DNA of 64,000 bases from an uncultured Acetatifactor sp. (GCA_910586215.1 CAJUGH010000023.1:1-64000), one strand, 5' to 3'. Positions 36,308-45,981 are shown, counted from the first letter of the stretch. A program made the numbers and translations. Notes: a model not told the origin generated them from the letters alone.

Positions 36308-38386
36308 ATGCGAAAATCAAAAAAGATTTGGAGTAAGTGCGTAAGCGGGCTTGCTCTTGTAATATGTGCCATCCTTGGATTTGGCACGGTGTCATATGCG
36401 GCAGAGTCCTATTCCTACGATATCTGGGGCAATGTGGTTGCCGCACCGGCTGCATATGAACTGGAACGGACGATATACGCTTCGGATCTGGGGGTAGATG
36501 GTTTTGCCACAGCTTCTGGTGTGTTTTATCGGAATGATAAGGTATACATTATTCTGAACGGCTATATCGTCATTGCGGACAAGGAATTTGAAAACGTAAC
36601 GTACATTACGGAATATACCAGAGAGGACGGAACCGGGAGCAAGGTGAATGCCCCCACCGGTATCTATGTCACGGAAGAGAATCATATCTATATCTGTGAG
36701 AGGGACAATGGGGAGATCATCGAGTTCGATGAGAAGGGAAAGTATGTGCGGGCCATCGGGGATCCTGGCTGTGTCGGCCTGACAACCAGCTACCGGCCTG
36801 TCAAACTGGCGGTAGACAGCGTGGGACGTATCTATGTGCTGGTGCAGAACTGTTATGAAGGTTTTGCAGAACTGGATCCCGAGGGGAAGTTCAACCGCTA
36901 TGTGGGTGCTACGGAAGTGACATTCTCTGCCATCGACCTGCTGTGGAGGAATCTGGCCACGGAAGAGCAGAGGGCCAGGAGTACCTTGTGGCTGCCCACT
37001 TCCTACAGCGATCTGGCCATAGATGCAGATGGTTTCATTTTCGCCAGTGTGTCTGGGGCTTCTACAGATCAGCCTGTGAAGAAGCTGAATTCTTCCGGTA
37101 AGGATGTGATGCCGGAAAGTGAATTTGGTGTGTCTCCTATGGGGGATTACAAGAATAAGAAGTCTCTTTCCAACTTGAGTACCATTGCCGTGGCAGACGA
37201 CGGCAGGTTTGCTGTACTGGATTCCAACTATTCCAGGATATTCGTCTACAGTCCCGACGGCTACCTCATGTATGAACTGGGAGGAAGCGGTAACAGGGAG
37301 GGCTTGCTGAGTTCCCCTACAGCCTTCTGTTTCATGGATGAGAAGATACTGGTGGTGGATATTGTGTACCAGTCTGTGGAGATCTTTGCCCCTACTACTT
37401 ATGGAGCCTTGATCAATGCAGGCCTGGAGGCCCAGAACCAGTATGACTATGAAACGGCGGCAGGTTACTGGCAGCAGGTGCTGGATATCAATGACAGTTT
37501 CTATTATGCGAACTTAGGTCTGGGCAAATACCAGATGCGTGCAAGCGACTATGAATCTGCCAAGGACAATTTCTACCTGGGTGGTGACAGGACATATTAT
37601 TCCAACGCCTACGAACAGGTGTCCAGCGCGTGGATGGACCGGAACTTCGGAAAGATCCTGGCTGTGATCATCCTGGTGATTGTGCTGGTCATTGCATGGA
37701 AGGTGTACAAGAAATTCTGGCAAAAGGAGCCGAAAGATACCAAATTGCGCAGGTTCTGGGAGAAGACCAAATTCACTCTGTTCAAATGGCCCGGCTATGT
37801 GCTCTCCAGTCCCTTTAAGGCTTTTGATGATGTGAAATACTACGATGATGGTTCCCTGGTATTCAGCGTGGTGGTGATCATCCTTTTCGGCTGGATCAGC
37901 TTGATCAAATACAGGTACACGGGATTCCTGGTAAGCTTCGTGGATATTGACAATGTAAATGTGCCTTTGATCGTAGGCAGTACCATCCTTCCCTATGTGG
38001 CCTTCATTATAGGTAACTGGGCTGTGGGTGTGCTGATGAGTGGTAAAGGTAAGATCGTACATATCACCAAGGTAGTGGGCTATTCCCTGTATCCGGCCTG
38101 CTGGCTGTATCTGGCGGGAACCATTCTGTCCAACTTCGTCACAGAGGATGAGGCAGTGCTGGTAGGTGCCCTGTTTACCTTTGGTATGGTGCTGTTCTTC
38201 TTCTATATGTTCATCGGAACCATCATGGTGAACCAGTACACCTTTACCAAGAACGTGGCTACCCTTCTTCTGTCAGCGGTGGCAATGCTGATTATCTGCT
38301 TCGTAGCCATGTTGTTCGCTACGCTTCTGGCACAGTTTGTGAATGACTGGATGCAGATTTTCAGGGAAATATCCATGGTACTCTAG
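36308..38386 (+). CDS. YIP1-family membrane protein with extracellular beta-propeller
   Basis: A 692-residue protein. A signal peptide (cleavage near YAAES) leads into an NHL-like propeller (about 45-370; repeats such as APTGIYVTEENHIYICERDNG and IAVADDGRFAVLDSN), a TPR-like segment (about 375-445), a membrane helix near 452-470, a cytoplasmic basic stretch, and a YIP1-like bundle of membrane helices to the end. Such proteins recur beside large-oligosaccharide importers of Firmicutes and may sense or organise glycan at the membrane; no function is proven. The start follows AGAGGTGG, 10 bp after the permease, and the operon continues. Confidence 0.75.
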   Translation: MRKSKKIWSKCVSGLALVICAILGFGTVSYAAESYSYDIWGNVVAAPAAYELERTIYASDLGVDGFATASGVFYRNDKVYIILNGYIVIADKEFENVTYITEYTREDGTGSKVNAPTGIYVTEENHIYICERDNGEIIEFDEKGKYVRAIGDPGCVGLTTSYRPVKLAVDSVGRIYVLVQNCYEGFAELDPEGKFNRYVGATEVTFSAIDLLWRNLATEEQRARSTLWLPTSYSDLAIDADGFIFASVSGASTDQPVKKLNSSGKDVMPESEFGVSPMGDYKNKKSLSNLSTIAVADDGRFAVLDSNYSRIFVYSPDGYLMYELGGSGNREGLLSSPTAFCFMDEKILVVDIVYQSVEIFAPTTYGALINAGLEAQNQYDYETAAGYWQQVLDINDSFYYANLGLGKYQMRASDYESAKDNFYLGGDRTYYSNAYEQVSSAWMDRNFGKILAVIILVIVLVIAWKVYKKFWQKEPKDTKLRRFWEKTKFTLFKWPGYVLSSPFKAFDDVKYYDDGSLVFSVVVIILFGWISLIKYRYTGFLVSFVDIDNVNVPLIVGSTILPYVAFIIGNWAVGVLMSGKGKIVHITKVVGYSLYPACWLYLAGTILSNFVTEDEAVLVGALFTFGMVLFFFYMFIGTIMVNQYTFTKNVATLLLSAVAMLIICFVAMLFATLLAQFVNDWMQIFREISMVL

Positions 38387-38402
38387 GAAGGAGGCGAAGA
38401 AA

Positions 38403-40952
38403 ATGAGAAAACGAACATTTGTGACACATGCCTTGTTGGCAGCTCTTTGCCTGTCCCTTCTGGGAGGCTGCGGCTCTCCGGAAGAGCCTGATGCCCAGGG
38501 GGCGTCCGGTTACTGGGAGACACAGGAATTTGACACTATAAGCGGAACCGGCTTTGTGAAAGTGGCAGAGAGTGGTGGCATGCAGCTTCTGGTAGAACCA
38601 AATACAGGCACAGTCCGCTGGCTGGACACTGCTACTGGTGTCTACCAGGACAGCAATATGAGCCATAATGAGGATCTGGAGAACAAGTCGGATGCCACAC
38701 AGTCCGATCTGATGGTAAGATATTTTTCCGGCAGTACGAAATCCAACAAGCTATATTATCAGACCAGTAGTTATGATTCTTATAGCATGTGCTCCAGCAG
38801 GGAGCAGCTGTCCTATCAGTTGATAGATAATGGGGTAAGGATTCTGTACACTCTGGGAACAGATGATATGACCTACAAGGATTTCCCCCGGGAGATATCA
38901 GATGAGAGGATGCAGGAACTGGTGCTCCAATATCTGTCGGAGGCAGATATCCGGAAGCTGAAGGCCAGCTATTATACCCAGATGAATACGGGGGAATGGA
39001 TCCGAAAACTGGATGAGAAAGCAGGCGGACTGGCCATGAAACAGATCACCCAGTATTTTTATGAGACGGGGCATTATACCTATGAGGCGTTGCTGGAGGA
39101 TCTGGAGGCCTTGGAAGCAGAACCGAACGAATATCCTGACAGGTTGAGGATCCGGGTGCCAGTGGAATATTATCTGGACAATGGAGAACTGGTGGTGAAT
39201 GTGGATACTTCCCGGATTGAATCCGCGGCAGATCATCCGGTGAACCAGTTGGTGCTGCTTCCCTATTTTCTGACGTCAAATCCGGCAAAGGATGCAGAAG
39301 AAGGGTATATGTTCCTGCCGGACAGAAGCGGGGCCTTGATCTACCTGGACAGCACCAAGACAAGGGAATACCACTTTGCAGGCTCTTTTTACGGTGGGGA
39401 CCGGCTGGTGAATGCGGCGACTTATAACAGTGTAGACAGTAAGATGATGATGCCTGTATTCGGCATGAAGAATGAGCATAGTACCATCTTTGCCGTGATT
39501 GAGGATGGGGCAGAAGCAGCTACCCTGGATGCCTATGTGAGTGGTACGGATAATTCCGAGCCTTTTTCCAAGATCAAGCTGACCTTTGACATCCAGACCC
39601 AGCAGAGTATGTCATCCGGATTGAAGAATGCCAATGGAGACTTTACCATGTACCGGGCTTCTGATGATGTCTATGATGATAATATCACCATCCGATATTT
39701 CTGGCTGGGGGAAGAGGGAAACTACGTGGACATGGCAGACTGCTACGCAGAGTACCTTACCAGGAAAGGTGTCCTGGCTGCCAGAGAGGAAGAGGATGTG
39801 GCTCCTTTCTATGTAGAACTGCTGGGCAGCACGGACAAGACCATGTATATGCTGGGGATCCCCTATGAAGGAACCCAGACCCTGACCACTTTTGACCAGG
39901 CCAGGGAGATTCTTACAGACCTGTCAGATGGCGGTATGCAGAATCTGAAGGTAATCTACAGCGGCATGGTGAACGGCGGTATGAACCAGCGGTCCCTGGC
40001 TTCCGGTGTGAAACTGGTCTCGGGACTGGGTGGTTCCTCAGATTTTAAGAAACTGAAATCCTATGCGGATTCCGTGGGGGCGCAGCTCTTCCCGAACCTA
40101 CAGCTCCAGACCGTGTATACTAAGACAAAGGTAAACAATGAAATGGCAGCCTGGAATATTATCAATGAGAGAGGGCAGATTTATTCCTTTAATCCGATTG
40201 ATAACAGTGTGGAGACAGAAGCGGATTACCCTCTGTATCTGGTGAATCCCAATTATGTGGAGAAGTACCTGGGTAAGGTGAAGAAGTCTTATTCCAAGCG
40301 GACAGGATTGACCACCATAGCATCCAATGATCTGTATACTTTTGTCCCCACCACTTACAGGGACAATCATGTATCTCCCTCTTCCGGGGATACCTTGTTG
40401 AAGGAAGCTGTGAATCAGTTTGCAGAGGGCATGACCGTGATGCTGTCCAATCCATCCAGTGAGGCTTATGGATACAGCACCTATCTCACGGATATCCCCA
40501 CCACGGACAGCGGCATGAGGGTACTGGATGCATCCATACCTTTTATGGGGATGGTGCTGGATGGCCATAAGGTCTATTCCTCTGAGTCCTTGAATAAGGA
40601 GAGCACGGATGTATATGTGAATTTCATGCATGTACTGGAGAGCAACAGTGCACCGAAATTTACCTTTATGTATGAGGACAGTTCTATTTTGTCCGGCACG
40701 GAGCAGGAGAATTACTTTGCAGTGGAGTACAGCTACTGGAAGGACCGGATCGGTGCTTACTACGAGGAGTACAAGGCGTTCTATAACCTGGTGAAGGGTG
40801 CCAAGATCGTGGATCATGAGTTGTACGGGCGCAATGAGAAGCTGCGGGTGGTGACTTACTCCAACGGCGTGAAAGTGTACTTTAACTACAGCGATCTTGA
40901 GGAACAGATAGATGGAGTGACAGTGCCGGCTTTCAGCTATGTAACAAAGTAA
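38403..40952 (+). CDS. DUF5696-type lipoprotein
   Basis: An 849-residue lipoprotein: the signal peptide ends in LLGGC with C23, and the mature protein is extracellular. After a beta-rich N-terminal part, the region from about 390 on has barrel-like motifs (LYLVNPNYVEKYLG, SNDLYTFVPTTYRDN, DASIPFMGMVLDGHK), reminiscent of a glycosidase-like barrel, and is known as DUF5696 in proteins found next to sugar importers. No certain catalytic pair can be named. The ATG after AAGGAGG is preferred over a start 20 codons upstream inside the previous gene. It sits between the two permease pairs of one operon, so a role in binding or processing transported glycan is inferred. Confidence 0.75.
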   Translation: MRKRTFVTHALLAALCLSLLGGCGSPEEPDAQGASGYWETQEFDTISGTGFVKVAESGGMQLLVEPNTGTVRWLDTATGVYQDSNMSHNEDLENKSDATQSDLMVRYFSGSTKSNKLYYQTSSYDSYSMCSSREQLSYQLIDNGVRILYTLGTDDMTYKDFPREISDERMQELVLQYLSEADIRKLKASYYTQMNTGEWIRKLDEKAGGLAMKQITQYFYETGHYTYEALLEDLEALEAEPNEYPDRLRIRVPVEYYLDNGELVVNVDTSRIESAADHPVNQLVLLPYFLTSNPAKDAEEGYMFLPDRSGALIYLDSTKTREYHFAGSFYGGDRLVNAATYNSVDSKMMMPVFGMKNEHSTIFAVIEDGAEAATLDAYVSGTDNSEPFSKIKLTFDIQTQQSMSSGLKNANGDFTMYRASDDVYDDNITIRYFWLGEEGNYVDMADCYAEYLTRKGVLAAREEEDVAPFYVELLGSTDKTMYMLGIPYEGTQTLTTFDQAREILTDLSDGGMQNLKVIYSGMVNGGMNQRSLASGVKLVSGLGGSSDFKKLKSYADSVGAQLFPNLQLQTVYTKTKVNNEMAAWNIINERGQIYSFNPIDNSVETEADYPLYLVNPNYVEKYLGKVKKSYSKRTGLTTIASNDLYTFVPTTYRDNHVSPSSGDTLLKEAVNQFAEGMTVMLSNPSSEAYGYSTYLTDIPTTDSGMRVLDASIPFMGMVLDGHKVYSSESLNKESTDVYVNFMHVLESNSAPKFTFMYEDSSILSGTEQENYFAVEYSYWKDRIGAYYEEYKAFYNLVKGAKIVDHELYGRNEKLRVVTYSNGVKVYFNYSDLEEQIDGVTVPAFSYVTK

Positions 40953-40965
40953 AGGAGGAGCTAAG

Positions 40966-41916
40966 ATGAAAAAAGATAAGAAAACGGCAGAAAAAAAGCC
41001 GGCTCTTTCGTGGTATAAGAGAATGGACTTCTCCAAGAAGACGGCGTTATGGGGCTTTATCTTTCTGCTGCCCTGGCTCATTGGACTGATTTTCTTCTTC
41101 CTGCGTCCCATGGTGAATATGCTGTGGTATTCCATGTGCAGTATGGAGATGGTGAATGGTAAGTTCACTGGGACATTCATCGGTATCGAGAATTTCAAAT
41201 GGGCCCTGGGTGTCAACCCTAACTACAACAGGATGCTGGCAGAGGCCTTCACCAATATGGTGAAGGAAGTGCCCTTCCAGATCTTCCTGGCCCTGTTCAT
41301 TGCCATGCTGCTGAACGGGGAGTATAAGGGAAGGGGATTCTTCCGGGCGGTATTCGTGATTCCCATTATCCTGGCTACAGGTGTGGCTACCTTTAGCCTA
41401 AGGGAAGTAAAGACAGTAGTGGAGACCACATCGGAAGCGGTGATGAACATGGACTGGCTGAAGGATCTGGTCATCAATTCGGGTATTCCGGAGGACTTGA
41501 CCACACTGCTGGTGACTTATGTGGAGAATATCTTCACAGTGGTGACGACCTGCGGGGTGCAGGTATTGCTGTTCCTGTCGGGACTGCAGGCGATCTCCCC
41601 CACCCTGTATGAGGTGGCGAAGATGGAAGGATGTACCCAGTTTGAAACCTTCTGCAAGATTACCCTGCCCATGGTGTCCCCTACCATCCTGGTATGCCTG
41701 GTGTACAGTATCGCCGAGTCCTTTGCCAAGGCACAGGTATCCTACGGTGATTCGAAGATTGCATTTTCAGCCTTTATACGGCAGATCACCTTTAACGGCA
41801 ACCAGGCTTACTACGGTTACGGCGCGGCAATGAGTTTCATCTACTTTGCGGCAACGCTGGTCACCATCGGAGTGGTCTGCGGCATCGTATCAAAGGGGGT
41901 GTTCTACTATGACTAA
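40966..41916 (+). CDS. Sugar ABC transporter permease (second pair, subunit A)
   Basis: A 316-residue permease with six membrane segments. Its EAA loop is PTLYEVAKMEGCTQFETFCK followed by ITLPMVSP. It differs from the permease at 34420 and has a long extracytoplasmic stretch between segments 3 and 4 (about 150-180). The ATG follows AAAGGAGG. It overlaps the next gene by eight bases. Confidence 0.88.
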   Translation: MKKDKKTAEKKPALSWYKRMDFSKKTALWGFIFLLPWLIGLIFFFLRPMVNMLWYSMCSMEMVNGKFTGTFIGIENFKWALGVNPNYNRMLAEAFTNMVKEVPFQIFLALFIAMLLNGEYKGRGFFRAVFVIPIILATGVATFSLREVKTVVETTSEAVMNMDWLKDLVINSGIPEDLTTLLVTYVENIFTVVTTCGVQVLLFLSGLQAISPTLYEVAKMEGCTQFETFCKITLPMVSPTILVCLVYSIAESFAKAQVSYGDSKIAFSAFIRQITFNGNQAYYGYGAAMSFIYFAATLVTIGVVCGIVSKGVFYYD

Positions 41917-42979
41917 ATTGAGCAGAAAAGAGAGAATGCAGAAGGCCGAGCAGATGGCTGGCATCAGTTTCTGGGTAGATCTTAAAAAGGGACGTCTGAC
42001 CAAATACGCCATCCAGAAACAGGTGAAGCATATCCTGGCCATGGTATTCCGCTATGTGATACTGATCTGCCTGGGGTTCGTGGTTATTACCCCCCTGTGG
42101 AACCTGGTTAGGGATGCCTTTACGGCACCGGCCATGCTGGGAGATAAATCCAGCCTGTGGATTCCCCAGCAGATGTCGACAATCTTTATGCAGATATCCC
42201 TTTCCAAGAGCTTGATGGACTATTGGCCCAGCCTGTTATATACCCTGCTTACCACTGCGGTGCTTACCTTGCTGCAGGTGCTATCCACGGGATTGGCGGC
42301 CTACTCCTTTGCCAGGCTGAAGTTCAAGGGCAGCAATATCCTGTTCTTCTTTGTGGTGCTGACCATCGTGGTTCCCAGCGAATCCTTGATGCTGGCCCAG
42401 TATGCGGCATTCCGAAACTTTGATATCTTTGGACTGATCGGACTGATCAACGGCACTGGTGCCGGCATCAATATGATCGGCAAGCCCATTTCCCAGTTTA
42501 TCCTGGCAGGAACAGGCATGGGTGTGAAGAGCGGCCTGTATATCTACTTTATGCGCCAGGGCGTCAGGGGGCTTCCCATCTCTGTGGAGGAGGCAGCCCA
42601 TGTGGACGGCGCAGGGTTCCTTCGGACTTTCTTTAGCATCGTGGTGCCCAGCATGTCCGGCTCTATCCTGACTGTGTCCGTGCTCAGTTTCCTGTGGAAC
42701 TACACAGACACCTACTATACCAGCCTGCTGAATCCCAATATTCATCAGTTGGCCTACCAGTACACCACCCTGCAGGGCAATGTGCGTCTTGGCATTGATT
42801 CCGCAGCCAAGACCAACCCTGTGTGGCTGTCACAGATTGATGCCACCAATCCTTTCGTACAGACGGCGGTGATCTCAGCATGTGCGCTGCTGGTGGTAGT
42901 GCCCCTGCTGATCATGTACGCCTTCGTACAGAAGAGATTCGTGCAGGGCGCCGCCCGAAGCGGATTAGGCGGAGATTGA
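41909..42979 (+). CDS. Sugar ABC transporter permease (second pair, subunit B)
   Basis: A 356-residue permease. It has a longer N-terminal cytoplasmic tail than its counterpart at 35371, six membrane segments and an EAA loop (SVEEAAHVDGAGFLRTFFSI, then VVPS). The start at the ATG overlapping the previous stop is supported by the upstream GGGGGTG. It completes a second, different channel, so the locus encodes two permease pairs for at least two binding proteins. Confidence 0.88.
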   Translation: MTKLSRKERMQKAEQMAGISFWVDLKKGRLTKYAIQKQVKHILAMVFRYVILICLGFVVITPLWNLVRDAFTAPAMLGDKSSLWIPQQMSTIFMQISLSKSLMDYWPSLLYTLLTTAVLTLLQVLSTGLAAYSFARLKFKGSNILFFFVVLTIVVPSESLMLAQYAAFRNFDIFGLIGLINGTGAGINMIGKPISQFILAGTGMGVKSGLYIYFMRQGVRGLPISVEEAAHVDGAGFLRTFFSIVVPSMSGSILTVSVLSFLWNYTDTYYTSLLNPNIHQLAYQYTTLQGNVRLGIDSAAKTNPVWLSQIDATNPFVQTAVISACALLVVVPLLIMYAFVQKRFVQGAARSGLGGD

Positions 42980-43020
42980 TTAGGTAGCGTGAACCGCCAG
43001 TCAAAATATTTTTGGAGGGA

Positions 43021-43045
43021 CGGCACCGGGAGTTTCCCGGTGCCG
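43021..43045 (+). terminator. GC-rich hairpin after the importer operon
   Basis: A perfect 10-bp stem (CGGCACCGGG / CCCGGTGCCG) with loop AGTTT. No T-tract follows, so termination may be partial. Confidence 0.5.
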
Positions 43046-43130
43046 CCTTCCACATATAGATATGATGTGGCATTAATCCGAGACTGCACGCGCCAAAATG
43101 GGCTGTTCTTGCCTATTTTGTGCGCATCAT

Positions 43131-43163
43131 GTTGCTGTAACCGGCAAGGCCGTGAACAGTAAT
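43131..43163 (+). repeat. Intergenic hairpin repeat, 33-bp form
   Basis: Arms GTTGCTGT and ACAGTAAT with an inner CGGC/GCCG-type stem. A TTTTGTGCGCAT stretch just before it resembles the flanks of the copies near 10290 and 57345. It is 18 bp upstream of the GH130 promoter. Confidence 0.8.
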
Positions 43164-43180
43164 TTTATATGTTTTATCCA

Positions 43181-43209
43181 TTGCGGATTCAGAAAGCCTG
43201 TGCTATATT
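43181..43209 (+). promoter_or_regulatory. Promoter of the GH130-sialidase-transglutaminase block
   Basis: TTGCGG, 17-bp spacer, TATATT with an extended TG before the -10 box. The start would be near 43216. Confidence 0.6.
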
Positions 43210-43262
43210 GCAGGTAAGATGAAATGTGCATCAAGAATAAGAGTCGAGAATAAGGAGGCAGT

Positions 43263-44255
43263 ATGAGCAAAATCATTGGTTTTTCTTTGCCGGGTATGCC
43301 CTGGCAGGAGCGTCCGGCAGGGACAGACATGCCGGTGTGGCGCTACACGGACAACCCGATTATCGGGCGGCATGACATTCCCATTGCCAACAGTATCTTC
43401 AACAGTGCGGTGGTACCTTTCGGGGACGGGTATGCAGGGGTGTTCCGCTGTGACAGTCTGTCTGTGAGCATGGATATCTTCGCTGGATTCAGTAAGGATG
43501 CCATCCACTGGGAGATCAATCACGAACCCATCACTTTTGAAGGGGAGGATCCGGAAGTTACAAAACGGGAGTACCGCTATGATCCCAGGGTGGTCAAAAT
43601 AGAAGACCGCTATTATATCACCTGGTGCAATGGATACCATGGCCCCACCATTGGTGTGGCATATACTACGGATTTCAAGACCTTCCATCAGTTGGAGAAC
43701 GCCTTCCTTCCCTATAACAGGAACGGGGTGCTCTTCCCCAGGAAGATCGGCGGCTACTATATGATGCTGTCCAGGCCCAGTGATACGGGACATACACCTT
43801 TCGGGGATATTTTCTTAAGCCAGAGTCCGGACATGGAGTTCTGGGGGCATCACCGTTTTGTGATGGGTACCATACCGGGGGATCTGTCTGCATGGCAGTC
43901 CATGAAGATCGGTCCGGGACCTTGCCCCATAGAGACAGATGAAGGGTGGCTGCTGGTCTACCACGGAGTGCTGCGCACCTGCAGCGGTTATGTGTACCGC
44001 ATGGGCTGTGCATTGCTTGATTTAGAGCAGCCTTGGAAGGTATTGCGGCGTTCCAGGATGTATATCCTGGCACCGGAAGAGCTATATGAGATGACTGGGG
44101 ACGTGCCCAATGTGGTATTCCCCTGCGCAGCCCTGGCAGATGCAGACACAGGCCGGATCGCGTTGTATTACGGCTGTGCGGACACAGTCACAGGACTGGC
44201 CTTCACCACAGTGGATCTTCTCATGGACTGGATGAAGAAGTATCCCTTGGAATAG
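43263..44255 (+). CDS. GH130 beta-mannoside phosphorylase
   Basis: A 330-residue five-bladed propeller of family GH130, which splits beta-mannosides with phosphate to give mannose 1-phosphate. Key features are RYTDNPIIGRHDIP at the start, the catalytic-acid motif YDPRV with D107, WCNGYHGPTIGVA, and the phosphate-site region around KIGPGPCPIETDEGWLLVYH. Length fits the group acting on Man-beta-1,4-GlcNAc, the core disaccharide of N-glycans (about 330 residues). Mannan-oligosaccharide phosphorylases of the same family are the alternative. The ATG follows AGGAGG and there is no signal peptide. It has its own promoter and is read with the sialidase and a transglutaminase-fold protein. Confidence 0.85.
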   Translation: MSKIIGFSLPGMPWQERPAGTDMPVWRYTDNPIIGRHDIPIANSIFNSAVVPFGDGYAGVFRCDSLSVSMDIFAGFSKDAIHWEINHEPITFEGEDPEVTKREYRYDPRVVKIEDRYYITWCNGYHGPTIGVAYTTDFKTFHQLENAFLPYNRNGVLFPRKIGGYYMMLSRPSDTGHTPFGDIFLSQSPDMEFWGHHRFVMGTIPGDLSAWQSMKIGPGPCPIETDEGWLLVYHGVLRTCSGYVYRMGCALLDLEQPWKVLRRSRMYILAPEELYEMTGDVPNVVFPCAALADADTGRIALYYGCADTVTGLAFTTVDLLMDWMKKYPLE

Positions 44256-44519
44256 GGTGGCAGGTTGCTCCCTGCCAGACAAAAGCGCAGGAGGCAGTTA
44301 ACAACCCCGTTGCGGCAGTGCCACAAAGCCAGCTTCGCTGGTCTGACGCATTGCTTGCGGGAATCAAGGTAAGATAGGCAGGGAAAGGAAACAGGCCAGC
44401 CGGGATACAAGTACAAGTGCGGTTCGAAGAAAGGGATACCATGCGGTGCTTTGTCCGGGCTGGCTTTTTGGAGAGAATGTAAGGGCAGGACAAAGTTCCT
44501 GTCGGAAAGGAGTTGCCAT
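44256..44519 (+). other. Structured spacer before the sialidase gene
   Basis: 264 bp without a gene. It holds a GGCAGG/CCTGCC stem (from 44262), a tight GCCAGC-TTC-GCTGGT hairpin (44328-44342), and a later GCCAGCC (44395) that can pair with GGCTGGC (44458-44464), which is followed by TTTTT. The pairing choices could compete, but no promoter or known riboswitch was seen. Confidence 0.45.
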
Positions 44520-45980
44520 ATGGGAGAGAGAGGGATTACAGATCCGTTTCCCAAGGGATGTCTGGGGAGCGAAAGATGCCGGATACCGGCCATACTTACC
44601 ACCCCCAGGGGAACCCTGGTAGCTGCCAGTGATGCCAGGTGGGCACACGGACAGGATACAGCAGGGAACCTGGAGACCATGGTGGCCAGGTCTACGGACA
44701 ATGGTCTCACCTGGGAACGGCAGTTCGTCCATCATTTTGAGGATGTGGTGGACGGCTCCCAGAGGTGTATATACAGTGCAGGGTTCATTGATCCGGTGCT
44801 GGGATGTGACAGAGAGGGCACTTTGTATCTGCTGGCAGACATGACTCCGGCATATGTGGGTACTTTTGCTTATGACGGTATTGTCTGTGGCCGGGAGAGC
44901 GGTAGGCATTCCAATGGGAAGCTTGCGCTGAAGGCGGGCCAGGATATCTCCCGTGGGGAAAATGTGGAACTGAATGAAGACACATACCCTTATTATGTGG
45001 GGGAGGCTGACGGAAACGGGTATGCACCAGTACTGGGGATCCGGGATCATGAGTCCTATGAGGGGTATCTGGTGGATGAGCAGATGTACCTGTACAGGCA
45101 GGGGACGGACGGAGTGGAGAAGGTGATGATCCCCCAGCTTGATGGGGAGGGCAGGCCCACAGACCATATGGTCCATGGAAATGTGTTTTTTGCAGCAGCG
45201 CCTTTGAAGGTATATCCTACCTTCCACATTGTGTGCAGCATCAGCCGGGACGATGGCAGGACCTGGAGTGCATTCCGCAGTATCAGCAGTCAGTTTTCCC
45301 AGGGAGGTTTTGTGGGAGTCTGCCCTGGACGGGGGATCTCCTATGTACCGGAGGGAGCGGATGGTCTGGAGGCTGCCGGGCCGGAGCGGATGATTTTCCC
45401 GATCTACGACAATTGCCGTGGGGTGGAATATGCCAGTGCCATTTATACGGAGGACCAGGGGAAGACCTGGAAACGAAGCAGTTATGCGGATCAGACAGGG
45501 TTCAGACAAAGCGGGGAGATCATCAAGTCCTCGGAATCCCAGGTGGTGGAACTGCCAGGTGGGATCCTTAGGATGTATTCCCGGAATCAGGTGGACAGGA
45601 TCGGCTACACGGAGAGCCTGGATGGCGGGGAGACCTGGGGACCTTATTATATGGAGGAACAGCTTCCTTATTGTGGGAACTGCATGGTATCCGTGATCCG
45701 GTATTCCAGGAGAATAGACGGGAAAGTAGTCCTGGTGGCCAGTTATCCGGGAGGGGACGGGGAACTGTACCACAGGGTGAATGGTATCATAGCCGTAGGT
45801 TTCTATGATGAAACAGAGGGCAAGGTGGATTGGCGGCATCATTACCAGGTGAACCAGGCTCCCTATTATTACAGTTGCCTTACGGAGTTTGCGGATGGCC
45901 GTATCGGCCTGCTGTATGAGTATGAGGAATACGCCATGCGGCTGGAAGTATATGAAATGGAAGAAATTATGGAGGCGTGA
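44520..45980 (+). CDS. GH33 exo-alpha-sialidase (cytoplasmic)
   Basis: A 486-residue true sialidase. The first arginine is in CRIPAIL; the acid Asp fits AHGQDTAGNLE; the catalytic-base Glu region is SSESQVVELPGG; the nucleophile Tyr with its partner is in YYYSCLTEFADGRIGLLYE. Asp boxes are STDNGLTWE, SRDDGRTWS, TEDQGKTWK and SLDGGETWG. An insert of about 90 residues after the second Asp (around 110-210) is typical of larger GH33 enzymes. No signal peptide or anchor is seen, so it would remove sialic acid from glycans already inside the cell, which is unusual. The ATG after GGAAAGGAG is preferred. It overlaps functionally with the ribosome site of the next gene, one base apart. Confidence 0.88.
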   Translation: MGERGITDPFPKGCLGSERCRIPAILTTPRGTLVAASDARWAHGQDTAGNLETMVARSTDNGLTWERQFVHHFEDVVDGSQRCIYSAGFIDPVLGCDREGTLYLLADMTPAYVGTFAYDGIVCGRESGRHSNGKLALKAGQDISRGENVELNEDTYPYYVGEADGNGYAPVLGIRDHESYEGYLVDEQMYLYRQGTDGVEKVMIPQLDGEGRPTDHMVHGNVFFAAAPLKVYPTFHIVCSISRDDGRTWSAFRSISSQFSQGGFVGVCPGRGISYVPEGADGLEAAGPERMIFPIYDNCRGVEYASAIYTEDQGKTWKRSSYADQTGFRQSGEIIKSSESQVVELPGGILRMYSRNQVDRIGYTESLDGGETWGPYYMEEQLPYCGNCMVSVIRYSRRIDGKVVLVASYPGGDGELYHRVNGIIAVGFYDETEGKVDWRHHYQVNQAPYYYSCLTEFADGRIGLLYEYEEYAMRLEVYEMEEIMEA

Positions 45981-45981
45981 G

